A stretch of 64,000 nucleotides of DNA from Melastoma dodecandrum (Eukaryota > Streptophyta > Magnoliopsida > Myrtales > Melastomataceae): NCBI GenBank assembly GCA_029817715.1, contig JARUPY010000473.1, positions 2,418,001-2,482,000 on the forward strand, read 5' to 3'. Below are positions 10,997-23,215 of the stretch, piece after piece. The position numbers were made by a program, and so were the translations under genes. A model generated the notes under the pieces. That model made no database searches. It was not told where the DNA came from and saw nothing but the letters and a program-made list of their open reading frames with translations. Each line of letters begins with the position of its first letter. Within the stretch, counting starts at the first letter, position 1.

Positions 10997-13900
10997 ATCT
11001 TCTTCTTGGGAAAGCATGATTGTTGGTTCTTGATTCTGTTGATTTTCAGCTGTGCGAGGGCTTTGATTTCCTTGTTTCTTGGGTGGTGAGACGGTACTGT
11101 TGTTTTCTGGGTTAGCATGCGTCTTTCCTCGCACTGTGAGCTTGCTTCTACACCTTATTACTCGTTGGGTTGATGGGGCTTTAGTCAATGGATCTGCAAG
11201 TTGATCTTCTGAGCTGACATGGTATATATGTATCGCGCCTTGCATAACTTTCTCACGGATGAAGTGATAATCTATCTCCACACGTTTGGTACGCGCGTGT
11301 AGAATGAGATTTGCTGCAAGTTGTATAGTACTAAGGTTATCACAGTAAATTGAAGGCGGATGTTTAACCTGGAGTTCCTTCAGTAATTCTTCTATCCAGG
11401 TTACTTCTGCGATGCCATCAGCTAGAGCTCTATATTCTGCTTCTGTACTGGACCGAGAGACAATCTTTTGTTTGTGAGAAACCCAGGATATTAGATTAGG
11501 TCCTATGAATGTGCAATATCCGCTCGTGTTTTTCCTGTTATCTGGGAAACTAGCCCAGTCTGCATTAGTGTAGCAAATTAATTCATTAATAGTACCTCCT
11601 GTTATTGTGATTCCATGCGTGAGTGTGCCTTTGAGGTATCGTAGTATTCTTTTGACAGCCTGCAAGTGTGTTGTAGTTGGACTTTGTAGGAACTGACATG
11701 CCTTGTTTACAGCAAAGCTGATGTTCGGTCTTATGTTGGTGCAATATTGTAGATCTTCTACTAGACTTCTGTAAGGTGTGGGATCAAGCAATGGTTCTCC
11801 ATCAAAGCGAGACAAATGTCCTCCAGTCGCAACTGGTGTTGGTGCAGGCTTGCACTCGGTCATTCCTGCTTTCACAAGTAAGTCCCTTACGTACCTTTCT
11901 TGACATAGATGTAATGCTTGATCTTGTTTTGTGACTTGAATGCCTAAGAAGTAGGCTAGTTCGCCTAGGTCTTTGAGGGCAAACTGCTGATGTAGACTGG
12001 TAGTGAGCTCTTGGACTTCTTGTTTATTTGATCCTGTAATAATAATGTCATTCACATAGACAAGGAGAATTCTTAGTGCAGTGGGTGTCCTATGATAGAA
12101 CATTGACGCATCTGCCTTGGAATTCATGAAGCTTTTTAAATTAGGCAAGTGCTTAGTTTGAGATACCATGCCCTTGGGCTCTGTTTCAATCCATATAATG
12201 ATTTCTTTAGTCTGTAGACGAAATCAGGACGTTTCAAATTTTCATAACCCGGTGGTTGTGCCATTAAGACTTCTTCTGTAAGATCCCCGTTGAGGAAGGC
12301 ATTGTTGACATCTAGTTGTTGTAGTTGCCATCCTTGACTGACTGCTAACGCAAGTATGATACGAATGGTCTGATGTTTCACCACTGGACTGAATGTCTCT
12401 AAGTAGTCGATCCCTTGAGTTTGATGGTACCCTTTTGCAACTAACCGTGCTTTAGATCTTTCCAAAGTGTCGTCTGAGTTATGCTTTACCTTAAAAACCC
12501 GTTTGCTGCCAATGATTCTCCCCCCCCCCCCCGATGTTTGGTATTAGCTCCCAGGTGGCATTTCTTTTTAGGGCCTCAAGTTCTTTATGCACTGCTTCTC
12601 GCCATATGGGTGATTGTAATGCTTCTTGTAAGGTAGTTGGCTCACTGGGTATTGTCTTCATAGAGGATGTATAATAAAATTTTGGTTTATATATGCCTAC
12701 CTTGGATCTTGTTACCATGTGATGTCTTGTATTGGGTTCAACTTGAGTACTCTGTTGGGTCACTTCTTGCGTATCTGTTAGCTGTGCCCTTAAAGGTGGT
12801 AATATTTCTGAGTAGTGTGATGTCTTGTCTTCTGCTTCTCTGCTATGCTGGATTGGTTCCTTTTGCCAATCTTGTTCCGCTGGTTGAGTGTGTGTTGCAC
12901 TGTTTTCTTGTAGAATAAGAGGAGGTAGGGCAGATGATATCTCTATGCTTGGAGTGTATGATATGTTGTCTTCTGCTTCACTGCTACGGTGGATTGGTTC
13001 TACTTGCTTCTCTTGTTCAGCTATTTTCTGTTGAATGTGGGTTGTGATATTACTTTGTAGAATAGGAAGAGGTGGAACTGGTGTTACCTGACTTGGTTGG
13101 TTGCGTTGAGCTCATCCTTAATTGGTATTGTGGAATGGGAAAGTAGTTTCGTCGAAGAGTACATCCCTTGAAACATAGAGTCTGCCATTCTTCTTGTCGC
13201 ATATATGATCTTTGTGATACGTACTTTGTCCTAAATAAACACAAGAAGTAGATCTATTTTCTAATTTGTGAGTATTATAGGGTCTTATACATGGAAAACA
13301 GGTGCACCCAAAACCTTTTAATGTTTTGTAGTTAGGTGTTATCCCTAGTAGTAGCTGATGTGGTGAGTTATTATGCAGAAGCTTAGCTGGCAGCATGTTA
13401 ATAAGAAAAACATAGTGGTTAAATGCATATGGCCAATAGTTTTTAGGCCTGTTCGCATGATTAAGTAATGTAAGTCCTACCTCTACTACATGTCTATTCT
13501 TACGTTCAACTCTCCCATTCTGTTGAGGTGTATATGGGCATGAGATTTGATGTCTAATGCCTTGCTTTAGTAGATGAATATGCAGTGTGGGAAATTCTCC
13601 TCCCCAATCTGACCTTACCGTCTTGATGTTTGTATTATGTTGTGTCTTGACCAGCTTCTGGAAATGGGAGAATGTTGCGATGGCTTGATCCTTTGAGGAG
13701 AGAAAATATATCCAAGTATATCTTGAATAATCATCGATTAAGAGCATAAAGTACTTCGCACCTGTGGCTGATTGAATAGGCGAGGGTCCCCATAGATCTG
13801 TGTGTATGAGCTGAAATGGACAGGTTGCTCTTGATTCTGATATTTGAAACGGTAGTTTATGGTGTTTGCTTATAGCACATGCATGACAAAATGGAAGATT

Positions 13901-15562
13901 GTTATTGAATGAGTTGAAAGTACATGATAGAATTTTCCTTAGAACCTCTGAATTAGGGTGTCCTAGTCTTGAATGCCACAATTGGGAATCTCCTTAAGGT
14001 AGCTGGGTGAATAGGATTGTTGGAGTTGGCCCATGACTACTGGAAGTGAAGCGTCGAATTGGGATTTTGAACAAGCCGTGTTGTATTGGTCCTTTGTAGA
14101 GAGTCTGTTGTGATTGCTTGTCCTTTATACAAAAGAAGTTAGGATGAAACTCTACAATAACATTATTGTCAAAACAGAGTTTAGAAATGCTTATAAGGCG
14201 TTGGTTGATGTGAGGTGTATGCAAAATATTTAATAGATTTACCTTAGACTGTGGTGAGAGTGCTAAAATTCGTGTACCTGTATGGGAAATTTTAGTTGTA
14301 TGACCATTACCTAGTAAGATAGTTTGTGTACCTTGATATGGCGTTGCTTCTTGTAAATCTGCTTCTTCTGGAGTGACATGATGTGTAGCCCCAGAGTCTA
14401 AGAGCCAGTTGTCTGTCATTTTTTACTGTGAGTCATTTCTCTCCTGCACATGATGATAACCTGCTTGTGTATGATGGTGCATGGGTGGTTGATATGTGTT
14501 GGTGTAGTGTGCTTGTGGATTTTGGGTAAAAGAGGGTTTATATGTAGAGTTGAGTCTATGATAGCAATTTGCTGCTGTATGGCCAAGTTTGAAGCAAATT
14601 TGACACTTTGGTTTAGGTTTGAAATGCCTGTTTTGCCACCTAGGTGTGTTTAAGTGAGAAGGTGGCTGCCCAAGAATGCCAGGTTGGCTTGTAGTAGTGT
14701 TGAAAGGTTTCGGGTAGCTCCTAGGATGTGGTTGGTAGATAGAGGTGTTGTATTTTTGCATTTCTGGCTTGAGAGTAGTGTGTTGAATCTGTGGAAGTAC
14801 CCGCTCAGCTATTTGCCTTTTTTCCAGGCGAAGGTCGAAGCTAAGGAGGATATTCTGTACTTCTTCTAGTGATGGTTGATCTGGTCGGCTGATGATGGCT
14901 GTGACGGCAGCATCATATTCTGCAGGTAACCCTTCTAGTATGCTCCATACATAGTCTTTCTTTTTAAGAGGTTCTCCTACAGCCGAGAGTTGATCTGCAA
15001 AGGTCTTGATGGAGCTAAGATATTGCTGCATGGTGAGGCCTCCCTTTTTGTGTTATTGCATCTGCATTCTAAGGTTAGCTATTCTTGCTGTAGAAGTAGA
15101 CTGATACCTGTTCTTCAAGGTTTCCCAAACCTCATGAGCGGTTTGGCAACTTACTACATGTGCCAGTGCCTCGGAGGCGAGGGAGCCGAATAGGAGGCTC
15201 ATAATAGACTTGTCCACTCTCTGCCATTGCTTATATTCAGGATTGATTGTTGTTTGATCTTCTTTCAGGAATTGGGGAGGAGTCGAGTGCTGCCAAAACA
15301 CCAAATCTTCATATCCACCAGCGATTATGGTTGTAAGTAGTTTTCCTCTCCATATTGTATAATTCCTATCATCTAATTTTGTAGTAGTTGAGAAGGTTCC
15401 TGGTGGAAGTTGAACAGGGGTAGGGAATTTGCTTTCAAAGCTGTAAATAGACGAAGTTTCATTTTCCCTTGAGGATATATAGGATGCATTCGGATTCTGG
15501 GTACTTTCTCCCATTGATCGGAAATTTTCTGGCTGTTTAGGCTAAAGAATGCTCTGATAACA

Positions 15563-15759
15563 TGAAGAAAGAAATGAGGGAGATGTGAGAGTATGCAGAA
15601 AGAATTAGTACATCTCTTTGTTATTATTGATGTACATGTATTTATAGGTATATTGCTACTAACGGTAATAAAACGGCTAATATTTTATTTATGGTAATTG
15701 TTTTCCTTTGATTTAGTCTAATTATCTATCTATTATTGTATTTTAAGTAATAGCTAACA
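15563..15759 (-). repeat. 5' LTR of the nested Copia element
   Basis: 197-bp LTR, TG..CA ends, matched by 3946-4153. The adjoining interior bases form the tRNA-Met primer-binding site. Confidence 0.93.
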
Positions 15760-17402
15760 GTGCGGGAGTTTGAATAGTGGACCTCTGATGTCGTATAAAA
15801 AGTTCAACCTCAAAGCTTGAGCTATTAGGTGAGACTAGTTATAGTTTACCGCCTTCCTCAGGGATGAATTTTTTGAGTCTGGGGAGAAGGACGCGTGCTC
15901 AAGGTTTCTGATGTTTTTGCCGCCTGCAGGGTTTGCAAGTTATTCAGTTAACTGCGCCGGCATGCCGAAACAGCGGCACTTGTGTCGGGCCCACAGCAGG
16001 GCAAATTGCCTTCCTGTTGGCCGGGCTCGGCTCCTGAATACAGGAGCGGCAGGTGTTCGTCCCTGCAACTTTGCTTTTGGAGCGGACCAGTTTAACCCTC
16101 ATGCTAAATCTGGGAAGAGCGGCATTGACAGCTTCTTCAACTGGTACTTCTTCAAGTTCACCTTTGCGGAGATGGTTTCAGTTACCCTCATAGTATACGT
16201 GCAATCGAACGTGAGCTGGGCGATTGGTTTGGAGATCCCAGCGATACTGATGATGACATCGGTTGCGGTCTACTTCATGGGTTCGAGAATATATGTAAAG
16301 GTGAAAGCTCAGGGGAGTCCCGTTACGAGCATCGCACAGGTCGTGGTGGTTGCGGTGAAGAAATCCCGGTTAGAACTGCCCGAGCAGCCTCAGGACTCTC
16401 TCTTCAAGTACATCCCGCCACAGTCCTTCAACTCCAAGCTTCCGTACACCGATCAATTCACATACCTCGACAAGGCTGCAATCGTGACCCCAAATGACAA
16501 AATAAACCCAGATGGCTCACCTGCCGACCCATGGAGACTGTGCAGTGTGCAGCAAGTTGAATAAGTGAAGTGCCAAATGCGGGTCATTCCGATCTGGGCG
16601 GCAGCCATGTTCTATTACATCATCATTGTGCAACAGCAGACGTTCGCGATCTTCCAGGCGACTCAGTCTGACAGACGTCTCGGCAGTTCCGGTTTTAAGA
16701 TCCCCGCAGCGACTTACACTGTCTTCCTGATGCCGAGCCTCTCGATCTTCTTCCCAATCTACGACGGGCTACGTGTCCCGCTTCTCAGAAGGGTAACCGG
16801 GAAGCCTGGAGGCATAACAGTCCTGCAAAGGATGGTCATTGGCTTCCTCATATCCGTACTGGCCTTGTTAGTGTCCGCCATCGTTGAAGAGCGGAGGAGG
16901 ACGATAGCCTTGACAAGGCCCACGTTGGGAGTTTACCTAGAAGAGGAGCAATCTCGTCAATGTCAGCACTCTGGTTGATCCCGCAGTTGTAGAAATGGCG
17001 CATCCGGAAAACGGCGGTGTTTGAACCTAGTAGGAATTCGCTCGATCTGGCATGTAATAGCATATCATATTGTTTCCACGGACCACTATTTCATCCGGTC
17101 AAAGATTATTCTAGCTTTCAAAAATCACACAAACCATGAGAGCATAATCAAAATCGACAGTTGCATAAGATTAATACAAAAGTAGGCCGTACTGTTGTTT
17201 CAAGCCTCTTCGACAAACCTTACAGAGTCGTTCGCCATGGTGTCCCTCTTTAGGCATTTTCCAAGGGTGCGAATAGGGGCTTACCCAAGCTACCACGACA
17301 GAAACTGTTGACACACTGCTAATTACACAAGATTTATTGGCCTCAGCACAGATAAGAATGCCATGATTAGAGCCGGAGCTACAGAAGATCGTGTTGCTCT
17401 CC

Positions 17403-20400
17403 TCAGACGGTGTACGATTGCTGGATCGTCTCTATGTCAAGTCCCTTCAGTCTCACAACTGATTCCACATGACCTTTCAGGGTATTCAGTTCCCTCAACC
17501 TACAAAGCACAGTGGACAATAAGAACCAATTGAGGGATACATCGCAGCCATTTCGGACCAAAAGCATTTGAATTTCAGTCCAACATCCAAAACTGTTTCT
17601 TACCTCGCTATCTCGGCTCTTCTCTTAGCTTCTTCAGCAATATGATTGAGTTCTGCGAAGCGAGTACGCTCGGTGAACATTTTTGTGTCGGGTGGTTGCA
17701 ACCCATGCAGTGTTCTTTGTGCGTGTGCCCATTGAAGCTCGCGCTGTTCTTTTCCAAAGTCCTTTTGCCTCGTGAATGCAATCTACAGGATCATGAACCA
17801 TGTTAGTGTATATATAATATAGAACGCAACTTCCCCCACAGAAAAGCGGAACAAATATCCAAATGTTTCTGAATCACGCACCCTCTGCTCGATAACAAGA
17901 TCCCAGGCCTTCCCACTCAATGCATAACGGATGAAGAACTTGATGAAGTCAAGCGGGATGTAAAAGATGATGTTATAAAGCCAGATGACACCGGCCCAAC
18001 CCCATCCAATCCCCTCGATAGCAGCAAAGCCCCAGCTCGCGTAAACCGCAATTAGAGTAGCAATCTACCCAGATAAGAAAAGGGTGGATTAAAAGCCTGC
18101 TGATAATTCACCAAATTGAGGTGACAAAGCTTATTCAACTCACCAGTTGAGCAATCACAAAAGCCGCAACGAGCAACAACCCGGGACGCTCGACGTAGGA
18201 CCAACCCCTGGATCGGGTCACAAATATCAAGGCCTGACTGATAGTACTCACTTGCAAGTATATCGCGGAAGCAAGCTTTCGGAAGTCGTCATGGGCAGTC
18301 TTCTCAAGAGTGGCTACGCCAAAAACTCTCTGCATTGGTTACTAGAACGTCAGATAGGTTTTTTTATCTATTCTTCAAATGTAAACAGATGGAAGGTCAT
18401 CGACATAATTTTCAAACAAAAACATCGTTATTAGTTAACAGAACATAAACACAGAAATGCCTGCATAGTCGGTTTACTCTTGAGAACATTATAGTCCTCA
18501 ATAGATAAGAGATGTATCTGCAGATGATACAGCAAAGCAAAAAACATTCCCATTGGAAACTAAAACTATGATTGAGATGTATACCGGGAAGAAGTTAGTT
18601 TCGTAGGCTGCCCAAAAGAAGATAACCGTCATCATAGCCAGGTAACTGCCGAGAATAATTCCGGTAGTGAAGATTTCTGCGAGCTTCCAGCTGTCGGGAA
18701 GAGGTGATGGTTTCACCCTATCCTTCGAAATTGTCATGATGGTACCTGAGATTTCAACAGGAATCAACACGTAATTATGTTGTTAAACGAATGCGCATCT
18801 TAGAGTGAGTGAAGAGGCAGCCTCCTAGAAGAAAGGAACATGGGGAAGAGAGATAGAGACAGACCATCATTGAGGATAGCAATGATCAGCACCATGAAAG
18901 GTGGAAAGTCAAACTTCCATATGAGGGCCAATAACATGAATCCAAGCTGTTGCCACAACAAAATATTCGATATTTCAATCATGATATTAGGAGTAAATAT
19001 TGGTTGAATTAGTATTGGATAGAAAGACTCACCACTATACGAATTGTAATAGAAACTGCGTAGATCTGCAAGAAGACAACCCACAAGAATGATGAATACA
19101 TGGACTGAAAAACACACAAATCTAAAAAGTCAAATTTTATGATTCTTGGACTGCAGTGTAAATTAGGGGCTGTGAATTCATACAGTGTAATTTTTCATCC
19201 TTTGGAAGATAGCACGACTGGTAAGGACAGCACTGATGATGACACTAAGGCCAGGCTCAGTGAGCACAATGTCAGAAGCACTACGAGCAGCATCAGTGGC
19301 ATCGGCAACAGCTATCCCAATATCAGCCTTCTTTAGGGCAGGGGCATCGTTGACACCATCTCCCGTCATGCCACATATATGTTTCCTTGCTTGTAATCGC
19401 TTCACAATCTCATACTTATGCTCTAAATAAGGGAAAAAGGTAAATCAAACTAAGAGAAATGACACTCGAGAAGTAAAAATTCAGCTAGTAGCAGAGTGGT
19501 GGAAAGACCAAACAAAACTAGACAAGCCGAATGATGGTGAGTACCCGGGAAAACACCAGCAAAGCCATCTGCCTTTTCAATGAGCTCGTCAACTGGCAGC
19601 GCAGCAATCGATTCATCCTTATTCTGACCTAATAAAGCAGAAGAAGGGTACATGTTTGTGCCCATTCCCAACCGACGGCCAGTTTCTTTGCCTATAGCAA
19701 GTTGATCCCCTGTATAAGAGAGGAGATATGGCCCATTAAACACGACCAGCAATGTAGTAACTGAATCAGCGGACGGCGAAATGCTGAACAGCAAAAACTC
19801 AGGGATGCAAAGTAACTGAAATCGCGCTTTCAGACAAAGAATGATTCTGTTACCCGTGATCATTTTGACATTAACCCCAAGATTAAGAGCCCTCCTAATT
19901 GTCTCGGCACTGTCATGCCTGGGGGGATCAAAAAGTGGCATCAGACCGATGAACTGCCACGGCCCTCCAGGACTCTCCTTTCTTCCTTCTGGAACTTCCT
20001 GTAATGATTAGCACAGCAAGAAAGGTTCGATTCATTTGCAGTTACGACTATTACAACCTCCAGCCTATGATAGTCAAAAGCCATGTTATAATGGCAAGAG
20101 AAAATGTGCATCAACCTGATACGCTACTGCAAGTGATCGCAGACCACGCTCGGCAAATTTATCAATCACAGCATGGACTCGACGCTCAATCTCCGACTTA
20201 TTGTGCGCAAGGTTCAGGATCTGGACACGTCACAGTAATAATCTGTAAAACATCCCTGTGAAGGAAGCGTTACAAACACATATTGTAGTTAAGGTACCTG
20301 CTCTGGAGCACCTTTGCTCACTCTGTGCATCCTGCCCTCGGAATCGATGTAGGTCAAAGCGGTCCTCTTGTCAGTAGGGTTAAAGGGAAGAAAGTGTACT

Positions 20401-22521
20401 TCCTGAATCCCAGATCGAGCCTTTCGGTGCAGAAAAACTCATATTAGGAAGATACATGACACAAATACTGGAATTGCAACCAAGCACTATCCAGATGAAT
20501 ATACCTCTTTTGGATCAGCTAGCATCCCAACTATGGCGGAATCTATGGCATCTTGGTTTTCGGTCCTCGATGCTCTAGCAGCCATCAGGACAACAGTATC
20601 CGGATCCACTCCTTTTGCAAAGACCTGAGAGTCAACTGTAAGCAAATGTGCATTGACTTTTCAAGCAAAATTCACAACGAAATTATCAAACGGGGAGACC
20701 TCGATGAGATTTTTGTCAACAGTAAGCTTGTTCAACGTCAGAGTCCCAGTCTTATCACTGCAGAGGACATCCATTCCAGCCATCTCTTCAATTGCTGTCA
20801 TTCTCTTGGTGATCGCTCCCTGATGTTGCATGGAAAAGCAATTTATCTTCTTTGAAAATATTACACCCAGTAAAACATGTGGTGCCTCATGTTACCTGCT
20901 GAGATAGCCTGTGAGAGCCAATGGCCATGGTGACAGAAAGAACGGTAGGCATGGCAATAGGGATTCCTCCGATGAGAAGAACAAGAAGATTGTCGATTCC
21001 AGGGCGATATTTCCTCCGTTGAATCGGATACATGACAATAATTTCAATTATCATCCCGACAGCAATCGAGCAAATGCAGAAATTTCCAATTGCAGTCAAA
21101 ACCTGTCATAAAGCTCAGCACAAACAGACCAGTCAGCACATCAATCAACCTCAAAAGTGCTTATAAAGAGAATAATGTGAACATCATTCGAAAAAGTTTG
21201 GCATGGAGAACTTGCTAATTAGCTTGCCTTCTGGAAATGTCCCACTTGATTAGTGGTATCCACCAAGTGTGCCGCCTTGCCAAAGAAAGTGTGCACACCA
21301 GTGGCAATAACCACAGCTTCAATTTCCCCTTGCTTACATGTGGAACCTGAATAAACACCATCTCCAGGGCCTTTGGTGACTGGCAGAGATTCACCGGTGA
21401 GTGCAGACTGCAGAGTTTAATCCACAATCTTATCGTCAGATGCCTGGGCTTGGTAGACTGATACAGGTTATGAGCATGTGAGGAAATATAAAATAGAATA
21501 AAGCCAACCTGGTCAATTTTCAAGGGATCTCCCTCAAGAAGGCGAGCATCAGCTGGAATTATGTCTCCAAGTTTAATGCTGATTATATCCCCAGGGACTA
21601 GCACAGCTGCGTCTTCCTCACTCCACCTTCCATCTCGTAGAACCTTTGAGCAACAGTCAAGATCGACCAGATCAGCATGCAAGACAAGTACCGCAACAAG
21701 ATCTAAAGCACATTCATCCCATCGAAATAACTACAACTTCAAGGATCCATTAACAGCAACAGACCTTGGCCTTGGGGGCGAGACGAGCCATCAAAGCAGC
21801 GGCAGCATTACCCGCATTATTTTCCTCGATGAAGCTGATCGTCGAGTTAATGAAGAGGAGAGTTATGATACCGACAAAATCCTGCCAATCAGGAGGCTTC
21901 CCCTGCAAATGATAATACATCACAGTAATGAAAATTTAATAAAAATCTGCCAAAATGATCCCGATAAATTGCACTAGAGCAATGAGTATCCCAAAGACGG
22001 TGCATACTCCTCCATTTGCCAGGGCAATGGCCATGATTGCTGCAGCTTCCATGACCCAAGACAGAGGATTCCACATAAACCCCAAGAACTTCAAGAACTT
22101 ACTCTCCTGAAACAGACCCCCAGAAGTCGTAAACATCATTAAATCTCAATTGATGTTCATATTCATAGGGAAAAAGCAGAAAACAAAGCGAAGGCCAAGC
22201 CAGGATGAACATGCCTTCTTCTCCTCGAGCTTGTTCTGGCCGAAAATCGCAAGGCGCTCCTCGGCGGACTGGGTGGTCAGGCCCTCCTTGCTGCATCTCA
22301 GATTCTCAAACACTTCCTCAATAGGAATGTTCTCCTGAGAAACCAAAACGCAAAACCCAATGACATTAAACACAACCCAAGAAAAACGCTGAAACCCAGA
22401 AACCCAAACAGAAAAGAAAACACAAAGAAACAGCGGAATGTCCTAAATCTCCGCACAGATCTATTACCAAATCCACTGCTTCCTTCAGCACTGCCTCCAA
22501 CACTTCGCCCTTCTCCCCCAT
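17403..22521 (-). CDS. PMA: Plasma-membrane H+-ATPase (P3A-type), 21 coding exons, 956 aa
   Basis: ATP-driven proton pump of the plant plasma membrane that energises transport. Exons: 22521-22468, 22334-22215, 22106-22008, 21902-21765, 21643-21509, 21407-21228, 21102-20896, 20819-20700, 20624-20505, 20420-20298, 20220-20116, 19998-19854, 19709-19545, 19422-19184, 19065-19033, 18946-18865, 18745-18585, 18329-18144, 18064-17882, 17782-17604 and 17499-17403. All join in frame. Landmarks: TGES (about 186-189), phosphorylated Asp in CSDKTGT (about 333), GDGVNDAP, ten-helix core, and a C-terminal autoinhibitory domain ending QSYTV. There the penultimate Thr is the known 14-3-3 binding phosphosite. 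Length fits the family (948-957). Two introns (after exons 2 and 6) have GC donors; the rest looked at are GT-AG. No disabling change seen, so it is likely functional. Confidence 0.96.
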
Positions 22522-22998
22522 CTCTCTCTGCAATTCTCTTTCTGGCAGCCCCTTCCCTGTCCAAATTGCAGTTCTTTTAAGATTTCCCCCAACTAAACGT
22601 CAAACGCCAGTCAATTAACAGGTCACACCAAAAATCTCCACATCTAAAAAAAATAACAGAGAGATAACTCCCAACGGAGATTAAAAAAAAAGAACTTCTT
22701 TGCAAGAACAAGAAAAAACCCGTGCCCGACTCCACCTCCTCCACTCCGAGAATTCCCCCACAAACAAATAGAAAATGGCGATAAAGGAAGAAACTTCCCG
22801 ACAAAACAAGAGGACCCACGATGGGGCTGGAAAGTAAATCGCGATTCCCTTCAAAGAATTCAACAAAAGACAACACCTTTAGGGGCCAGAAAGCGAGAAA
22901 GCTCGGTGAGAAAAAGTGGGTTTCGTTCCCCAGGTCCTAGAAACAATGGGGTGGGATGTCGTGTTGGGATTGGTGTGTATGTAAGAGTTAGAGGGGGA

Positions 22999-23028
22999 AG
23001 AAGAAGAAGAAGAAGAAGAAGAAGAAAT
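22999..23028. repeat. GAA/TTC microsatellite in the H+-ATPase leader
   Basis: About nine GAA/AAG-type triplets on the plus strand, i.e. TTC repeats in the transcribed leader. CT-rich leaders are common in plant genes. Confidence 0.85.
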
Positions 23029-23055
23029 AGGAGAAAAAAAAGCAGTTCCTCCCTT

Positions 23056-23073
23056 TCACCAACTCCGTAACAT
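23056..23073 (-). promoter_or_regulatory. 5-codon upstream ORF in the H+-ATPase leader
   Basis: In the leader, about 550 bases upstream of the pump ATG, a minimal ORF reads Met-Leu-Arg-Ser-Trp-stop. Short uORFs in H+-ATPase leaders are known from tobacco pma1 and pma3, where they lower or tune translation. A possible leader intron could run from about 22880 (AAAG/GTGTTG) to about 22528; it would remove later ATGs but keep this uORF. Confidence 0.55.
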
Positions 23074-23173
23074 CAAGACAAAGCACTAAGCAGAGAGCGA
23101 GACACAAACCGCCGCTGCAGAGCTTGGGGGGTAGTCGATGTGGGTGGTGAAAAAGCATTGGTTGTAACTGGCG

Positions 23174-23180
23174 CTTTATA
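23174..23180 (-). promoter_or_regulatory. Probable TATA box of the H+-ATPase gene
   Basis: TATAAAG on the minus strand. It would place transcription start near 23145 and give a leader of about 620 bases before splicing, long as is usual for this family. Position and motif are the only evidence. Confidence 0.5.
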
Positions 23181-23182
23181 CA

Positions 23183-23183
<1 letters not shown>

Positions 23184-23214
<31 letters not shown>
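23184..23214. repeat. ATT microsatellite
   Basis: About ten ATT triplets immediately upstream of the proposed TATA box. Confidence 0.9.

Positions 23215-23215
<1 letters not shown>

Larger units (their letters stand above)
5240..15514 (-). pseudogene. Copia gag-pol, near-complete but broken
   Basis: Starts with ATG at 15514. Gag (15514-14423) ends in a CCHC knuckle (CQICFKLGHTAANC, near 14600). Protease (14419-13994) has WLLDSGATHH. Pre-integrase and integrase (13981-13118) have WHSRLGHPN, HTDLWGP, RSDWGGEF and NGRVERKNRH. RT starts at 12763 (ATWELIP), continues at 12465 (KARLVAKGY) and 12169; RNase H shows SRSSTEAEYRALA. Frame breaks lie near 15050, 14420, 13990, 13118 and 12525 (a C homopolymer) and 12150. 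The RT catalytic YVDD box reads YVND, so the second Asp pair is lost. The C-terminal tail is severed at 10997 by the gypsy insertion and continues from 5430 to its stop near 5240. Confidence 0.88.
3946..15759 (-). mobile_element. Copia LTR retrotransposon carrying two nested insertions
   Basis: Short LTRs lie at 15563-15759 (5') and 3946-4153 (3'); both read TG..CA and differ by an 11-bp indel and about five substitutions by eye. A tRNA-iMet-like primer site (TGTTATCAGAGC on the minus strand, 15551-15562) adjoins the 5' LTR. Flanks are GCGCG (3941-3945) and GTGCG (15760-15764), a 5-bp target duplication with one C/T difference. Without the hAT (4271-5197) and gypsy (5431-10996) insertions the element would be about 5.3 kb, normal for Copia. 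It lies inside the NPF pseudogene. Confidence 0.93.
3530..16989 (+). pseudogene. NPF (NRT1/PTR family) transporter pseudogene, split by a Copia element
   Basis: Remains of a plant proton-coupled nitrate/peptide transporter, close to the NPF2 type. Exon 1 (3530-3697) carries the family opening KVNYRGWRAMPFII; a 96-bp GT-AG intron follows, and exon 2 starts at 3794 (ETFEKLEGIG) but decays by about 3850. The gene resumes at about 15925 and runs to about 16989 with recognisable segments: CVGPTAG, GVRPCNFAFGADQFNP, SFFNWYFF, VQSNVSWAIG, LPYTDQF, NPWRLC-like PWRLCSVQQVE, QSDRRLG and ALTRPTLGV. Breaks seen: a frameshift near 16045, a GAA-to-TAA stop at 16562-16564, another frameshift near 16930, a missing middle part and a missing last third. 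The Copia element at 3946-15759 sits between the two halves with a near-perfect 5-bp duplication. Confidence 0.88.

Noticed and set aside
22577..22876. 99-codon ORF in the H+-ATPase leader (minus)
   Set aside because: Low-complexity hydrophobic composition, lies in a likely leader intron, no family resemblance.
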